9,298 nucleotides of DNA from an uncultured Verrucomicrobiales bacterium (GTDB lineage: Bacteria > Verrucomicrobiota > Verrucomicrobiia > Verrucomicrobiales > Akkermansiaceae), in NCBI GenBank assembly GCA_937952875.1, contig CALFDI010000079.1:1-9298 (forward strand), given 5' to 3'. The notes beneath the pieces were generated by a model, which did no database searches, had not been told where the DNA came from, and saw only the letters and a program-made list of their open reading frames with translations. Made by a program: the position numbers and the translations under genes. Shown here one piece after another: positions 1-7,635 of this stretch (its first letter is position 1; every line of letters starts with the position of its first letter).

Positions 1-165
1 AAAGGCTGCATCTGCGATGACAATCCAGTTCCCAGCTCCCTCTCGAACGATATCTGAGCGAAGCTCCAGCTCCCAGGCTGGCATAGGCTCTGGATCGACC
101 CGAGAAGCACAATTCGACATCATTACGACGAATAGAGCTAAAAACACCCTGCTAACAGTCTTCAC
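1..165 (-). CDS. Putative lipoprotein, RbsD/FucU-like (partial, runs off left edge)
   Basis: The minus-strand frame is open from a GTG at 165-163 to the window edge, giving 55 codons without a stop; the rest of the gene lies outside. The N-terminus (Lys2, Arg6, then hydrophobic residues 7-16 VFLALFVVMM) is a signal sequence, followed by M-S-N-C with Cys19 as a candidate lipidated residue. Met and Asn in the lipobox are suboptimal, so signal peptidase I cleavage is an alternative. After a short Pro-rich linker comes W-E-L-E-L-R-S-D-I-V-R, then G-N-W-I-V-I-A-D-A-A-F (residues 45-55). This matches, from memory, the early G-x-x-x-I-V-x-A-D-A-x-F strand of RbsD/FucU pyranase/mutarotase proteins, which interconvert sugar anomers. 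GTG was chosen because the next in-frame ATGs (codons 15-16) would delete the signal. It lies 70 bp downstream of the beta-helix gene on the same strand, so co-transcription is likely. That a gene is present is fairly sure; the family call is tentative. Confidence 0.6.
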   Translation of the reverse strand, partial: MKTVSRVFLALFVVMMSNCASRVDPEPMPAWELELRSDIVREGAGNWIVIADAAF

Positions 166-172
166 GTGAAGA
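159..172. repeat. 14-bp perfect palindrome over the lipoprotein start codon
   Basis: TCTTCACGTGAAGA is a perfect inverted repeat centred at 165/166. It covers the GTG start (163-165) of the leftmost gene and its second codon. In RNA it could form a short hairpin that hides the start codon, or in DNA it could bind a dimeric regulator. One palindrome of this length is expected by chance in about 16 kb, so only the position makes it notable. Confidence 0.35.
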
Positions 173-235
173 GTTTCTCTTTTTTTGCATAAAAAGCAAC
201 ACGTTGATATTCCGGGAACTTCCGGGCAAGAGTCT
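166..235 (-). other. Intergenic gap between the beta-helix gene and the lipoprotein gene
   Basis: This is a 70-bp gap between two minus-strand genes. It contains a tandem TTCCGGG at 210-216 and 220-226 (plus-strand reading), which also forms an imperfect palindrome around GGAACTTCC. An A-rich tract precedes the GTG when read on the minus strand. I see no strong stem followed by a T-run in the minus direction, so there is no evidence that transcription stops between the genes. No convincing Shine-Dalgarno sequence precedes the GTG. Confidence 0.4.
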
Positions 236-2584
236 CTAGTTCTTAGCTTGTGGGCTTTGAGGGAGGCGCTGAGTCTTTTCTTCTACGATCTGGGCCGTAT
301 CGATCTTACGATGCGTGCCAGGCATGCTTGATTCATCTTTAAAAAAGTCTTTCACGACTTTTCTGTAATGATCTTTCACTGGCATCTCGGCGCGGAATTC
401 ATCAAGAGTGAGCCCAATGGACTCGAATGGAATATCTGGAAACCCTTCGCCTTTAAACCTGAGATCCAGGATGTCATAGTTTACAAAGTCTGCTGGTGAA
501 ATGGGCTTATCTTTTTCGAGATTCAACTTTCTCCTAGCCTCTTCCGGCATGCGGTTCCACGTCGTCTTATTGTAGCGAGTATTATTATAGTAATAGTTAT
601 TCTTAGCTGTGCAACGAATCGGCCACATGCGACCATATCTCCCTGCATCATTCATGACTTGAGCAAAGAGAGGATGACGACTTATCCATGGCTCCTTATT
701 CCAGCCTTCTTTCCCTACTTTGCGCTCGGCACGGCCGACGTAATTTTCCTTTGTGCGCACATGGTCGTGATTCGGATCCGCTAGAATTTCATTTTGCAGC
801 TTATGGAGAGTTTCACTACCACCCGATGTATTAAAAATGCCCATAGCCCCTTCTAAGAAGATGTTATCTTTGAGGAAATGGCCTGCCCCACCATTCAAGT
901 GGATCCCTTTTTCAGCAGATTTATAGAAGACATTTCCGATGCACAGAGAGCCTGCTTGGCGATCATCCAGATGGATTCCAGATCGAGCGACTTTTCCAGG
1001 CACGTGCATCAGGTGATGGAAAAAGTTATGTTTATAGGTGATGCCATATCCTGTGAGATCACCTCCTGAATACATGGCTCCCCCGTCACCTTCATCGTAG
1101 CCTACGTTGAACATTTCATTCCTCGCTAGTAGGTGATCATTTCCATTGATCACGACGGCTTGGCCGAGAGAGTTGTGAATGAGATTGCCGATAAATCGAT
1201 TACCCACTCCACGGACCGTCACGTTGACTTTCTGATGCTTCACACTTTTCTGGTAGATGTGACAATTTGAGATTTCATTATTCCCCGGCTTGAACTGAGA
1301 CGTCGTCACCTTCCCTCCACTGAGGCTGACGTGTCGATCGAGATCAATGAGATCGCAGCCTTTTACGGAATTATTTTCACCACTTACGGAAACACCTGTA
1401 GCTAGACTATCGCTGATCCGTGCTGAGGCTACTAAGTTATACTGACCACCTCGTATCTCGTAAGCCACTCCACCGCCGATATTTTTCACAGAAAGCCCTA
1501 TCAATGAAACGTGAGATGTATCTCTTAGCTGAATGAAATCCGACGCAACGGGGAGACGGACCGGCGCGATCTCGCCATCGACGATGACAGGATATACGTA
1601 GAGCTTATTCGTCAGTGGATCGAAATGCCACTCTCCCGGCTGATCAAGCTCGCAAAGCATGCCAAAGACTCGAAATGGCTTATCATTCCCACGCCACGCC
1701 CAGCCGTAGCTTAGCACTTTAGTCAGGCGAATGCTCTGTGTCTCATCGCTAGCAGAATGAATTGGCTGAGAACTGAGCAACCAGTTCGCGTCAGTGAATC
1801 CCGTTAATACATTCCGGGTATTATTGCGTTTGAGTTCCGCCTGCCATTGCTTCCACGTGCCCGCCATGGGCTCATTGTCTTGATCGAATCCCACTCGCGC
1901 GCCTCTCGGATGTTTGAGTGATCCTTTCCATCCGTATGGTCGACCTTTTTCCTGATAAGGAGGATGCCCCGCGCGGACTTGGTATGCTTGCTTTCCTACT
2001 GGGACAGCTGGTGGCGAGGCTTCGGGCTCGATCGTTTCACTCTGGAGCTTAGCGTAGCCGCTGTTCGGGTAGACGGAAGGTAAACGCAGCTCACCATTCA
2101 CGCTCAGGCTCAGGATGAGACGACTCTTTAATGGACTGATGAAGCGCGAATCACTCAGCTGCGCGACTTTAATATGATCAACAGCGCTCTCTGCAAGTCT
2201 AGCGCGCTCGGCAGGATCTGTGACTGGCAAAAACGTCTCTGGATCAATCGACATAGACCCGTCAAAGATCACACTTTCACCATCAGCTGCCCGAAAGATA
2301 ATCGGACTTTTTTGAGTTCCTTTGAATTCTGAGCCGAGGACGAATTTTTCCTGAAATTCATAGCGCCCTCCCGCAAGTGTCACGGTGACACCGCTCTTAG
2401 GCAGGCCGGATTTCTTGAGAACTTCGGAGACTTTTGAGATCGCCCCTCTCAAGGAAAGAGGACTATCCCGCTTACCTGCAGCATCATCCTTACCACTAGA
2501 ACTCACGAAGAGATCCATGGCCACTGCAGGCTGAATAAATATACCCGCTACCAGAAGAAGGGAGAAGGAAGACTTGAAGATCAT
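236..2584 (-). CDS. Secreted right-handed beta-helix protein, GH141-like putative glycoside hydrolase
   Basis: The protein is 782 residues from the chosen start. Residues 1-22 form a classical signal peptide (Lys4, hydrophobic SFSLLLVAGIFI, A-V-A cleavage before M-D-L-F-V-S), so it is exported. The opening F-V-S-S-S-G-K-D-D and later D-G-S-M-S-I-D are typical of large beta-helix proteins in Verrucomicrobia and Planctomycetes. Residues about 350-585 carry the repeating G-x-x-N-x-I-x-x-N pattern of coils, including H-L-L-A-R-N-E and G-N-V-F-Y-K. Conserved acidic clusters G-D-G-G-A-M-Y-S-G-G-D (Asp500, Asp509) and H-L-D-D-R (Asp540-541) are candidate active-site residues. The C-terminal F-E-S-I-G-L-x-x-D-E-F-R is also family-like. 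GH141 has a characterised alpha-L-fucosidase and a xylanase; the GH29 neighbour favours fucose chemistry, by inference. Other starts are ATG 2608 (eight extra residues before the signal) and ATG 2698, which would overlap the divergent GH29 start. The 2584 start gives the most normal signal peptide, but no start has a clear ribosome site. Confidence 0.8.
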   Translation of the reverse strand: MIFKSSFSLLLVAGIFIQPAVAMDLFVSSSGKDDAAGKRDSPLSLRGAISKVSEVLKKSGLPKSGVTVTLAGGRYEFQEKFVLGSEFKGTQKSPIIFRAADGESVIFDGSMSIDPETFLPVTDPAERARLAESAVDHIKVAQLSDSRFISPLKSRLILSLSVNGELRLPSVYPNSGYAKLQSETIEPEASPPAVPVGKQAYQVRAGHPPYQEKGRPYGWKGSLKHPRGARVGFDQDNEPMAGTWKQWQAELKRNNTRNVLTGFTDANWLLSSQPIHSASDETQSIRLTKVLSYGWAWRGNDKPFRVFGMLCELDQPGEWHFDPLTNKLYVYPVIVDGEIAPVRLPVASDFIQLRDTSHVSLIGLSVKNIGGGVAYEIRGGQYNLVASARISDSLATGVSVSGENNSVKGCDLIDLDRHVSLSGGKVTTSQFKPGNNEISNCHIYQKSVKHQKVNVTVRGVGNRFIGNLIHNSLGQAVVINGNDHLLARNEMFNVGYDEGDGGAMYSGGDLTGYGITYKHNFFHHLMHVPGKVARSGIHLDDRQAGSLCIGNVFYKSAEKGIHLNGGAGHFLKDNIFLEGAMGIFNTSGGSETLHKLQNEILADPNHDHVRTKENYVGRAERKVGKEGWNKEPWISRHPLFAQVMNDAGRYGRMWPIRCTAKNNYYYNNTRYNKTTWNRMPEEARRKLNLEKDKPISPADFVNYDILDLRFKGEGFPDIPFESIGLTLDEFRAEMPVKDHYRKVVKDFFKDESSMPGTHRKIDTAQIVEEKTQRLPQSPQAKN

Positions 2585-2686
2585 GTAGTTCTTATACGCT
2601 GACTCCATCAGTGATCTTTTCTTTAAATGCCGCAAAAAATGAAAAACAACGTGGATGAGAACAATCTTACTCTCTAGATTAGGGCC
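2585..2686. promoter_or_regulatory. Divergent regulatory region between the two hydrolase genes
   Basis: The 102 bp separate the starts of the beta-helix gene (minus) and the GH29 gene (plus), so both promoters should lie here. On the minus strand a weak candidate is TTGTTT, 16 bp, TTTAAA (-10 at plus positions 2622-2627), which would suit the beta-helix gene. On the plus strand TAGATT (2675-2680) resembles a -10 but sits almost on the GH29 start. A short inverted repeat AATCT-N8-AGATT (2663-2680) could be an operator half-site pair. Each match is weak; the divergent layout is the main evidence. Confidence 0.4.
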
Positions 2687-4264
2687 ATGAAGCAGCATAT
2701 CCCACTCCTCGGTATCGCCCTAACCCTTCCACTCGCGCAGGCAGAAGAGACTCCACCTTTTCAACCGAATTGGGATTCTATGAAGTCATACGAGTGTCCT
2801 GAATGGTTCCGCGATGCGAAGTTTGGCATCTTCCTCCACTACGGAGTCAATAGTGTCCCGGGCTATAATGGACACTATGCGCGCCATATGTATTGGCAGG
2901 AGAAGCCTGATGTGGTGAAAGGCACTGGCTGGACTCCAGATACGCCAGATGTCTACCGTCATCACGTCGAGACATACGGCCACCCTAGTGTATTCGGCTA
3001 TAAGGACTTCATCCCTATGTGGAAGGCAGAGAAGTTTGATGCGGATCAACTCGCTGTGTTCTTCAAGTCAATCGGAGCAAAGTATGTCGTCCCGATGGCC
3101 GTCCATCACGATAACTTTGATAACTGGGATTCTAAGCACCATCGCTGGAACGCAGTCGATATGGGACCGAAACGTGACCTCATCGGCGAGTGGGAAAAGG
3201 CGTGCCGAAAGCATGATCTCTTCTTCGGAGTATCCTCTCACTTCAATGCGGGACACGAGCATGTCTTTTTCCAAGGAAATGCTGATACGAAGGGACCACT
3301 CAAGGGCATAGCCTACGATACTCAAGATCCGCGCTACACGGATTTTTACTTTAAACGTAGACCTGATAGACGGAAAATCCTGCCTGAATTTGGCAAAGAC
3401 TTTCTCAAGCGTCACATCGACCTCATCGATAGCTATACACCTGACCTCCTCTACTTTGACGGACCACTTCCCTATGGCGAGTATGGCATGAAAGTCGGTG
3501 CACATTTCCTCAATACCTCTCACGCAAAAACAGGAGGCAAAAATAATGGAGTGCTAAATCTGAAACGAGGATTCCCAAAAGGAGGAGCCACGAAAGACAT
3601 CGAAAAAGGCCAAGCGGACAAACTTCTCCCAGAGCCATGGCAGACAGACACAACGATCAACCCAGGATGGTTCTATCTCGGTAGTATCAAGAAAGCCGCC
3701 GTCGTCGATGGGGAAAAGTCTGATCGCAATGCTCATCCCGCAGTCGCTGGAGATGGCCTCCGAATGAACGCAGGTCAGATCATCGATAACCTCATCGATA
3801 TCGTCAGCAAAAACGGAAACATGCTCCTCAACGTCGGTCAAAAAGCAGACGGAAGCATCCCTCAGGTCTACAAAGATGAATTAAAGAAAGTCGGCGCCTG
3901 GATAACGAAAAACGGAGAAGCCATTTACGGCACTCGCCCGTGGATCATCTACGGTGAAGGGCCCACTCAGATTAAAACGGGCTTTGACACAGAACCTCTC
4001 AGCCCCTGGAAGGCAGAAGATATCCGATTTACAACAAAAGGCAAAACGCTCTACACCTTCCTGCTGGATACACCAAAAGATGGAAAAATCACAATCAAGA
4101 GTCTATCTAGCAAACAGACCGAACTCGGAAAAATATCTACTATCACGATGGTAGGAGATGACAGCTCACTGACATATTCTCGCACAGAAGATGGCTTAAG
4201 CGTGACTCTCCCTGAAGGCCTCGCTCAGGACTTCGCCCATGTTTTAAAAATTACGCTTCAGTAA
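2687..4264 (+). CDS. Secreted alpha-L-fucosidase, glycoside hydrolase family 29
   Basis: This 525-residue protein should hydrolyse terminal alpha-L-fucose from glycans outside the cytoplasm, by the retaining mechanism known for GH29. A short signal peptide (MKQHIPLLGIALTLPLAQA, then E-E) precedes the catalytic barrel. Family hallmarks are W-F-R-D-A-K-F-G-I-F-L-H-Y-G (His51), H-H-D-N-F-D-N-W (140-147), G-P-K-R-D-L (160-165) and T-P-D-L-L-Y-F-D-G (Asp258, the expected nucleophile). Also present are Q-T-D-T-T-I, N-G-N-M-L-L-N-V-G (about 375-385) and N-G-E-A-I-Y-G-T-R-P-W. Residues from about 440 form the usual C-terminal beta-sandwich. The length is normal for the family. I cannot assign the acid/base residue or decide between subfamilies A and B. 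The ATG has only a partial, close AGGG (2681-2684) upstream. The gene is divergent from the beta-helix gene, and its 3' end overlaps the SNF2 gene by 14 bp. Confidence 0.95.
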   Translation: MKQHIPLLGIALTLPLAQAEETPPFQPNWDSMKSYECPEWFRDAKFGIFLHYGVNSVPGYNGHYARHMYWQEKPDVVKGTGWTPDTPDVYRHHVETYGHPSVFGYKDFIPMWKAEKFDADQLAVFFKSIGAKYVVPMAVHHDNFDNWDSKHHRWNAVDMGPKRDLIGEWEKACRKHDLFFGVSSHFNAGHEHVFFQGNADTKGPLKGIAYDTQDPRYTDFYFKRRPDRRKILPEFGKDFLKRHIDLIDSYTPDLLYFDGPLPYGEYGMKVGAHFLNTSHAKTGGKNNGVLNLKRGFPKGGATKDIEKGQADKLLPEPWQTDTTINPGWFYLGSIKKAAVVDGEKSDRNAHPAVAGDGLRMNAGQIIDNLIDIVSKNGNMLLNVGQKADGSIPQVYKDELKKVGAWITKNGEAIYGTRPWIIYGEGPTQIKTGFDTEPLSPWKAEDIRFTTKGKTLYTFLLDTPKDGKITIKSLSSKQTELGKISTITMVGDDSSLTYSRTEDGLSVTLPEGLAQDFAHVLKITLQ

Positions 4265-7200
4265 ACGAGTCACCATCTCCCAACATCGGAGACAGCAAGC
4301 TAGCCAGCGTATCCTCTGTGAGGGTAAACGAATGAGTCGATCCGTCTAGGAGAGCATCAGCAAGTTCCGACTTACTGGCCTGCAACTCTTGGATTCTTTG
4401 CTCGACTGTGTCTTTACAGATGAGCTTATGCACGAAGACAGGTTTATCTTGTCCGATTCTATAGGCTCGATCGGTTGCTTGATTTTCTGCAGCAGGATTC
4501 CACCACGGGTCATAATGGATCACATTATCTGCAGCGGTGAGAGTCAACCCTGTGCCTCCAGCCTTGAGAGAAATCATGAAGATATCAGTCTCTCCTTCTT
4601 GGAAGATATCCACCATATCTTGGCGATTTTGACTCGCACCCGTCAGCTTTAAATAAGAAAATCCTCGCTGCTTAACATGCGCCTCGATGAGGTCGAGCAT
4701 GCTAGTGAATTGAGAAAATATGAGCACCTTTCTGTTTTCTGAAATCAAGGTATCCAGCTGATCAGCCAAGTAGGTGAGCTTGGCCGACTCAGTGATGAGT
4801 TGCGCTTCTTTCTTATCGAGAATCTGCGGATGACAGCAGATCTGACGCAACTTCATCAGAGCGTCTAAAAAGACGATGTTCGAGCTTTCCATCCCAGCTG
4901 CGGCCACCGCATCTCTCACGCGTTTATCCATGAGAACTCGCACCGTTTCATAGAGATCCTTCTGCTGATCATTAAGTTCGATCGTATGAATGATCTCTGT
5001 CTTTGGCGGAAGATCCTTTGCGACTTCGTCTTTCGTTCGGCGCAGGATAAGAGGTCCCACTTGGCGCACCAATCTCTGGCGAGCATCCTCATCCTGGTGC
5101 TTCTCTATCGGAGTTCGCACCTTTGCCGTGAAGTCATCATGCTTCCCTAACAGGCCAGGCATGAGAAATGCCATCAAACTCCACAACTCACCTAAATGAT
5201 TCTCTATCGGCGTGCCAGAGAGACACAGTCTATGGCGTGCCTGTAACTCACGTGCAGCCTGCGCGACCTGAGTCCCAGGCGTCTTAATGTGCTGAGCCTC
5301 ATCAAGAGCCGCGATATGAAAGCGCTGCTCTTTTAACTGATCAATATCACGCGCTAGAAGAGCATACGATGTGACGACGATATCGTGCGTCGCCATTTGC
5401 GCAAAGAGCTTCTTCCTCTGACTCCCCTGCAATATGAGAACACTCAGAACTGGCGTCCACTTCTTCGACTCTGCCTTCCAGTTATTTACGACACTCGTAG
5501 GAGCTAGAATTAAAGAAGGTAGCCCCTTACTTCTCCCACTCTCCTTTTCCGCCAAGATGTGAGCGAGCGTTTGCAGAGTTTTCCCCAGGCCCATGTCATC
5601 CGCTAGAATACCATGTAATTCGTAGCGGGCTAGCATCTGCATCCATTGAAAGCCTTCTTCTTGATATGATCTAAGAGTCGCCTGCAATCCACCCGGCTTA
5701 GGAGAAGGATCTTCAAGGCGAGGATTCTTCAGCCTTTTCCCGAGCTTTCTTAATTCCTCAGGTGCTTCGATCTCATCATTCTCAGCAACGAGTAATGCAG
5801 CCTCTGTCACAGGGACTTCAGCAGTCTTAGTCCCACTAAATTCCATAAGGAGCCCGCGAAGCATTCCTAGAATCACTTTCATCCGAGCTGAAGGAAGACA
5901 AAGGACGTCTTTACTTCCTTTCGGATAATAAAAAAACGTGTCCTCATCCAGCAGTTCACTCTCCTTCTCAAGAGCACCCATTTCTAACAGGTCAGCCAGA
6001 ATAGGCTGTAGCTCATATTGCTTCTGATCTACTATAAATCCAGCTGATAGAGCAAACCAAGCTGAACCCGCCTCTTCCATCTGTATCGTGAGTGCTGAGG
6101 CCGAGACATCTATCGGCTGAGGCTCATCACCATCGAATGTGACGCTCCAGCCGTCAGCTCGCATCTTCTCTGCACGGCGAGACATGAATGACGTCCAGTA
6201 TTGTTCTTGGGTAAAGTCTTTGATCCCACAGATCCATAAAGAGCGCTCTTCTTCTGAAAGCAGCCCTAAACTCTCGCCCATACCGGCTGCCTCAATCACT
6301 GGGCTTATGAGACCTAGATTTTGCAGGAGTTGAAGTGCTCGCCCCTCTTCTTGCAGATCCCGCGTCACTGTTTCTACACCGCGAGATGTCTGCACTCGTT
6401 CGACCCCAGCCTGCCTTGCCCCCGTGAGAGAAAATCGATATTTTCCGTAATTCACATAGACACATGCAGCTAAAATCTCTTCTTCACTCTGAAGATATTG
6501 CTTCAAGCCCTTAGACTTGAGTTCCCTCAGAGCTATCACCATTTCAAACTGCAGCTCAGGCGTCACTTCAGCACCCTGATCCTGAACAGGTGCCTCTAAC
6601 TGAGATAGCGACGAATTCTCAGCTAACTGCAGATTAATTTCCTCATGATCGTCAACTGAGACAACCGGGCCATTCAGCCATTCTCGTGCAAGTTCATATC
6701 CAGCATCGCATTCTAATACCCCAGCCTCGCCAGAAGCCGCATCAATATACCAAAAAGGCTCAGTCATCAGTAACTGCGAAATTGGTGGAGATGCGGAAAG
6801 AACAGGCCGTGCCTCATCAGCTCCACGCAGCCAATCGCACTTTGCACGTCGCACATGTCCTACTTGGAGAGCTTGGCTAGAGGGATCTAGCCAATAGCAC
6901 CGACCCGTTTTGAGAATCTCGTTAAATAGCTCACTCATGCCTTCGCCTGAAAGATCCCAATCAGCCACTCCGCTCTTTTCATATCCAAGTAAGCTCCGGC
7001 AAATGATTCGATCAGACTTTTGAAACGCCTGAGAAAAGCCCGACTGAGACATCTGCGGTGTCTTCAATTCACCACGCCTGAGTCCAGCTTTTGTGAGATC
7101 GACTGAACGCACCTGTAAGAGAACCGAACCTGACTTCTCCTTGAGAATATAAAGAACCTCCGCAGAACGCTCTGACGTTGAATTCGGCTCTACAGCGATT

Positions 7201-7598
7201 TTCTTTAGAGACTCTGTCCACTGCTGAATGCTCGAAGAATCTCGCACCGAATTCTCAGAAAAAAGCCCAACAATCAGCTCTTTAGCATGAGCTTTCGCAC
7301 ACTGATGTAAGACTGCAGCAGCATGTTGGCATTGATTTGCAAAATCACAGCTACAGCTTCCTTCTGCTTGGATCCCCCCTTCGCCTTCCCATAAAACGAC
7401 TTCCACCTCGAAGATAACTCCATCATTTCCAGAAACTTGAGCAGACAACATCAAAGTATCGTCATCGAGTCGCTCAGGATCATTCATCAGGACAGATCGT
7501 CCACGCATTACGCGCTTTCCTTGAAGAATCACAGATGTATCGAACTGCCATTTCCACCCTTCAGCAGACAAATACTCCTCTATAAGATCAGCTGTCAT
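4251..7598 (-). CDS. SWI2/SNF2-family DNA-dependent ATPase with N-terminal SWIM zinc finger
   Basis: This complete 1115-residue protein is a superfamily 2 ATPase, expected to translocate on double-stranded DNA and remodel protein-DNA complexes in the cytoplasm. A SWIM motif C-x-C-x5-C-x-H lies at Cys82, Cys84, Cys90, His92. Residues about 100-640 are a poorly recognisable bacterial accessory region. The ATPase core follows: motif I D-D-M-G-L-G-K-T (Lys673), motif II D-E-A-Q (766-769), motif III S-G-T-P-I-E-N (from Ser794), F-S-Q-F (961-964), G-G-T-G-L-T-L-T (about 1010-1020) and motif VI D-R-A-Y-R-I-G-Q (1043-1050). All key residues are present, so it should be active. DEAQ in place of DEAH is common in bacterial SNF2 proteins. 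The start is supported by AGGGA five bases upstream. The gene stands alone, convergent with GH29 and divergent from the kinase. Its cellular target cannot be told from sequence; I do not assign it to RapA, which has a different architecture. Confidence 0.95.
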   Translation of the reverse strand: MTADLIEEYLSAEGWKWQFDTSVILQGKRVMRGRSVLMNDPERLDDDTLMLSAQVSGNDGVIFEVEVVLWEGEGGIQAEGSCSCDFANQCQHAAAVLHQCAKAHAKELIVGLFSENSVRDSSSIQQWTESLKKIAVEPNSTSERSAEVLYILKEKSGSVLLQVRSVDLTKAGLRRGELKTPQMSQSGFSQAFQKSDRIICRSLLGYEKSGVADWDLSGEGMSELFNEILKTGRCYWLDPSSQALQVGHVRRAKCDWLRGADEARPVLSASPPISQLLMTEPFWYIDAASGEAGVLECDAGYELAREWLNGPVVSVDDHEEINLQLAENSSLSQLEAPVQDQGAEVTPELQFEMVIALRELKSKGLKQYLQSEEEILAACVYVNYGKYRFSLTGARQAGVERVQTSRGVETVTRDLQEEGRALQLLQNLGLISPVIEAAGMGESLGLLSEEERSLWICGIKDFTQEQYWTSFMSRRAEKMRADGWSVTFDGDEPQPIDVSASALTIQMEEAGSAWFALSAGFIVDQKQYELQPILADLLEMGALEKESELLDEDTFFYYPKGSKDVLCLPSARMKVILGMLRGLLMEFSGTKTAEVPVTEAALLVAENDEIEAPEELRKLGKRLKNPRLEDPSPKPGGLQATLRSYQEEGFQWMQMLARYELHGILADDMGLGKTLQTLAHILAEKESGRSKGLPSLILAPTSVVNNWKAESKKWTPVLSVLILQGSQRKKLFAQMATHDIVVTSYALLARDIDQLKEQRFHIAALDEAQHIKTPGTQVAQAARELQARHRLCLSGTPIENHLGELWSLMAFLMPGLLGKHDDFTAKVRTPIEKHQDEDARQRLVRQVGPLILRRTKDEVAKDLPPKTEIIHTIELNDQQKDLYETVRVLMDKRVRDAVAAAGMESSNIVFLDALMKLRQICCHPQILDKKEAQLITESAKLTYLADQLDTLISENRKVLIFSQFTSMLDLIEAHVKQRGFSYLKLTGASQNRQDMVDIFQEGETDIFMISLKAGGTGLTLTAADNVIHYDPWWNPAAENQATDRAYRIGQDKPVFVHKLICKDTVEQRIQELQASKSELADALLDGSTHSFTLTEDTLASLLSPMLGDGDSFTEA

Positions 7599-7603
7599 GT
7601 ATT

Positions 7604-7608
7604 TCCCT
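7604..7608 (-). promoter_or_regulatory. Shine-Dalgarno sequence of the SNF2 gene
   Basis: On the minus strand AGGGA lies five bases before the ATG at 7598-7596. It is the clearest ribosome-binding site in the window and supports this start over internal Met codons. The other genes here show weak or no such signal. Confidence 0.65.
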
Positions 7609-7635
7609 GACTAGCATTTCTGCATTCCAAATGAC

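Noticed and set aside
168..186. Short stem AAGAG-TTT-CTCTT followed by a T-run, resembling a plus-strand terminator
   Set aside because: The stem is only five AT-rich pairs and no plus-strand gene ends here.
878..1069. Plus-strand open frame of 63 codons inside the beta-helix gene
   Set aside because: It lies opposite the conserved beta-helix coils, has no ribosome site and no recognisable product.
2786..3311. Other overlapping open frames on both strands inside GH29
   Set aside because: Low-complexity, Ser/Ile-rich translations with no family likeness; all are fully contained in a strongly supported gene.
3068..3523. Minus-strand open frame of about 150 codons inside the GH29 gene
   Set aside because: It lies opposite the conserved GH29 motifs, including H-H-D-N-F and the Asp258 region. 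Its product has no recognisable domain and it has no ribosome site, so it is a shadow of the real gene.
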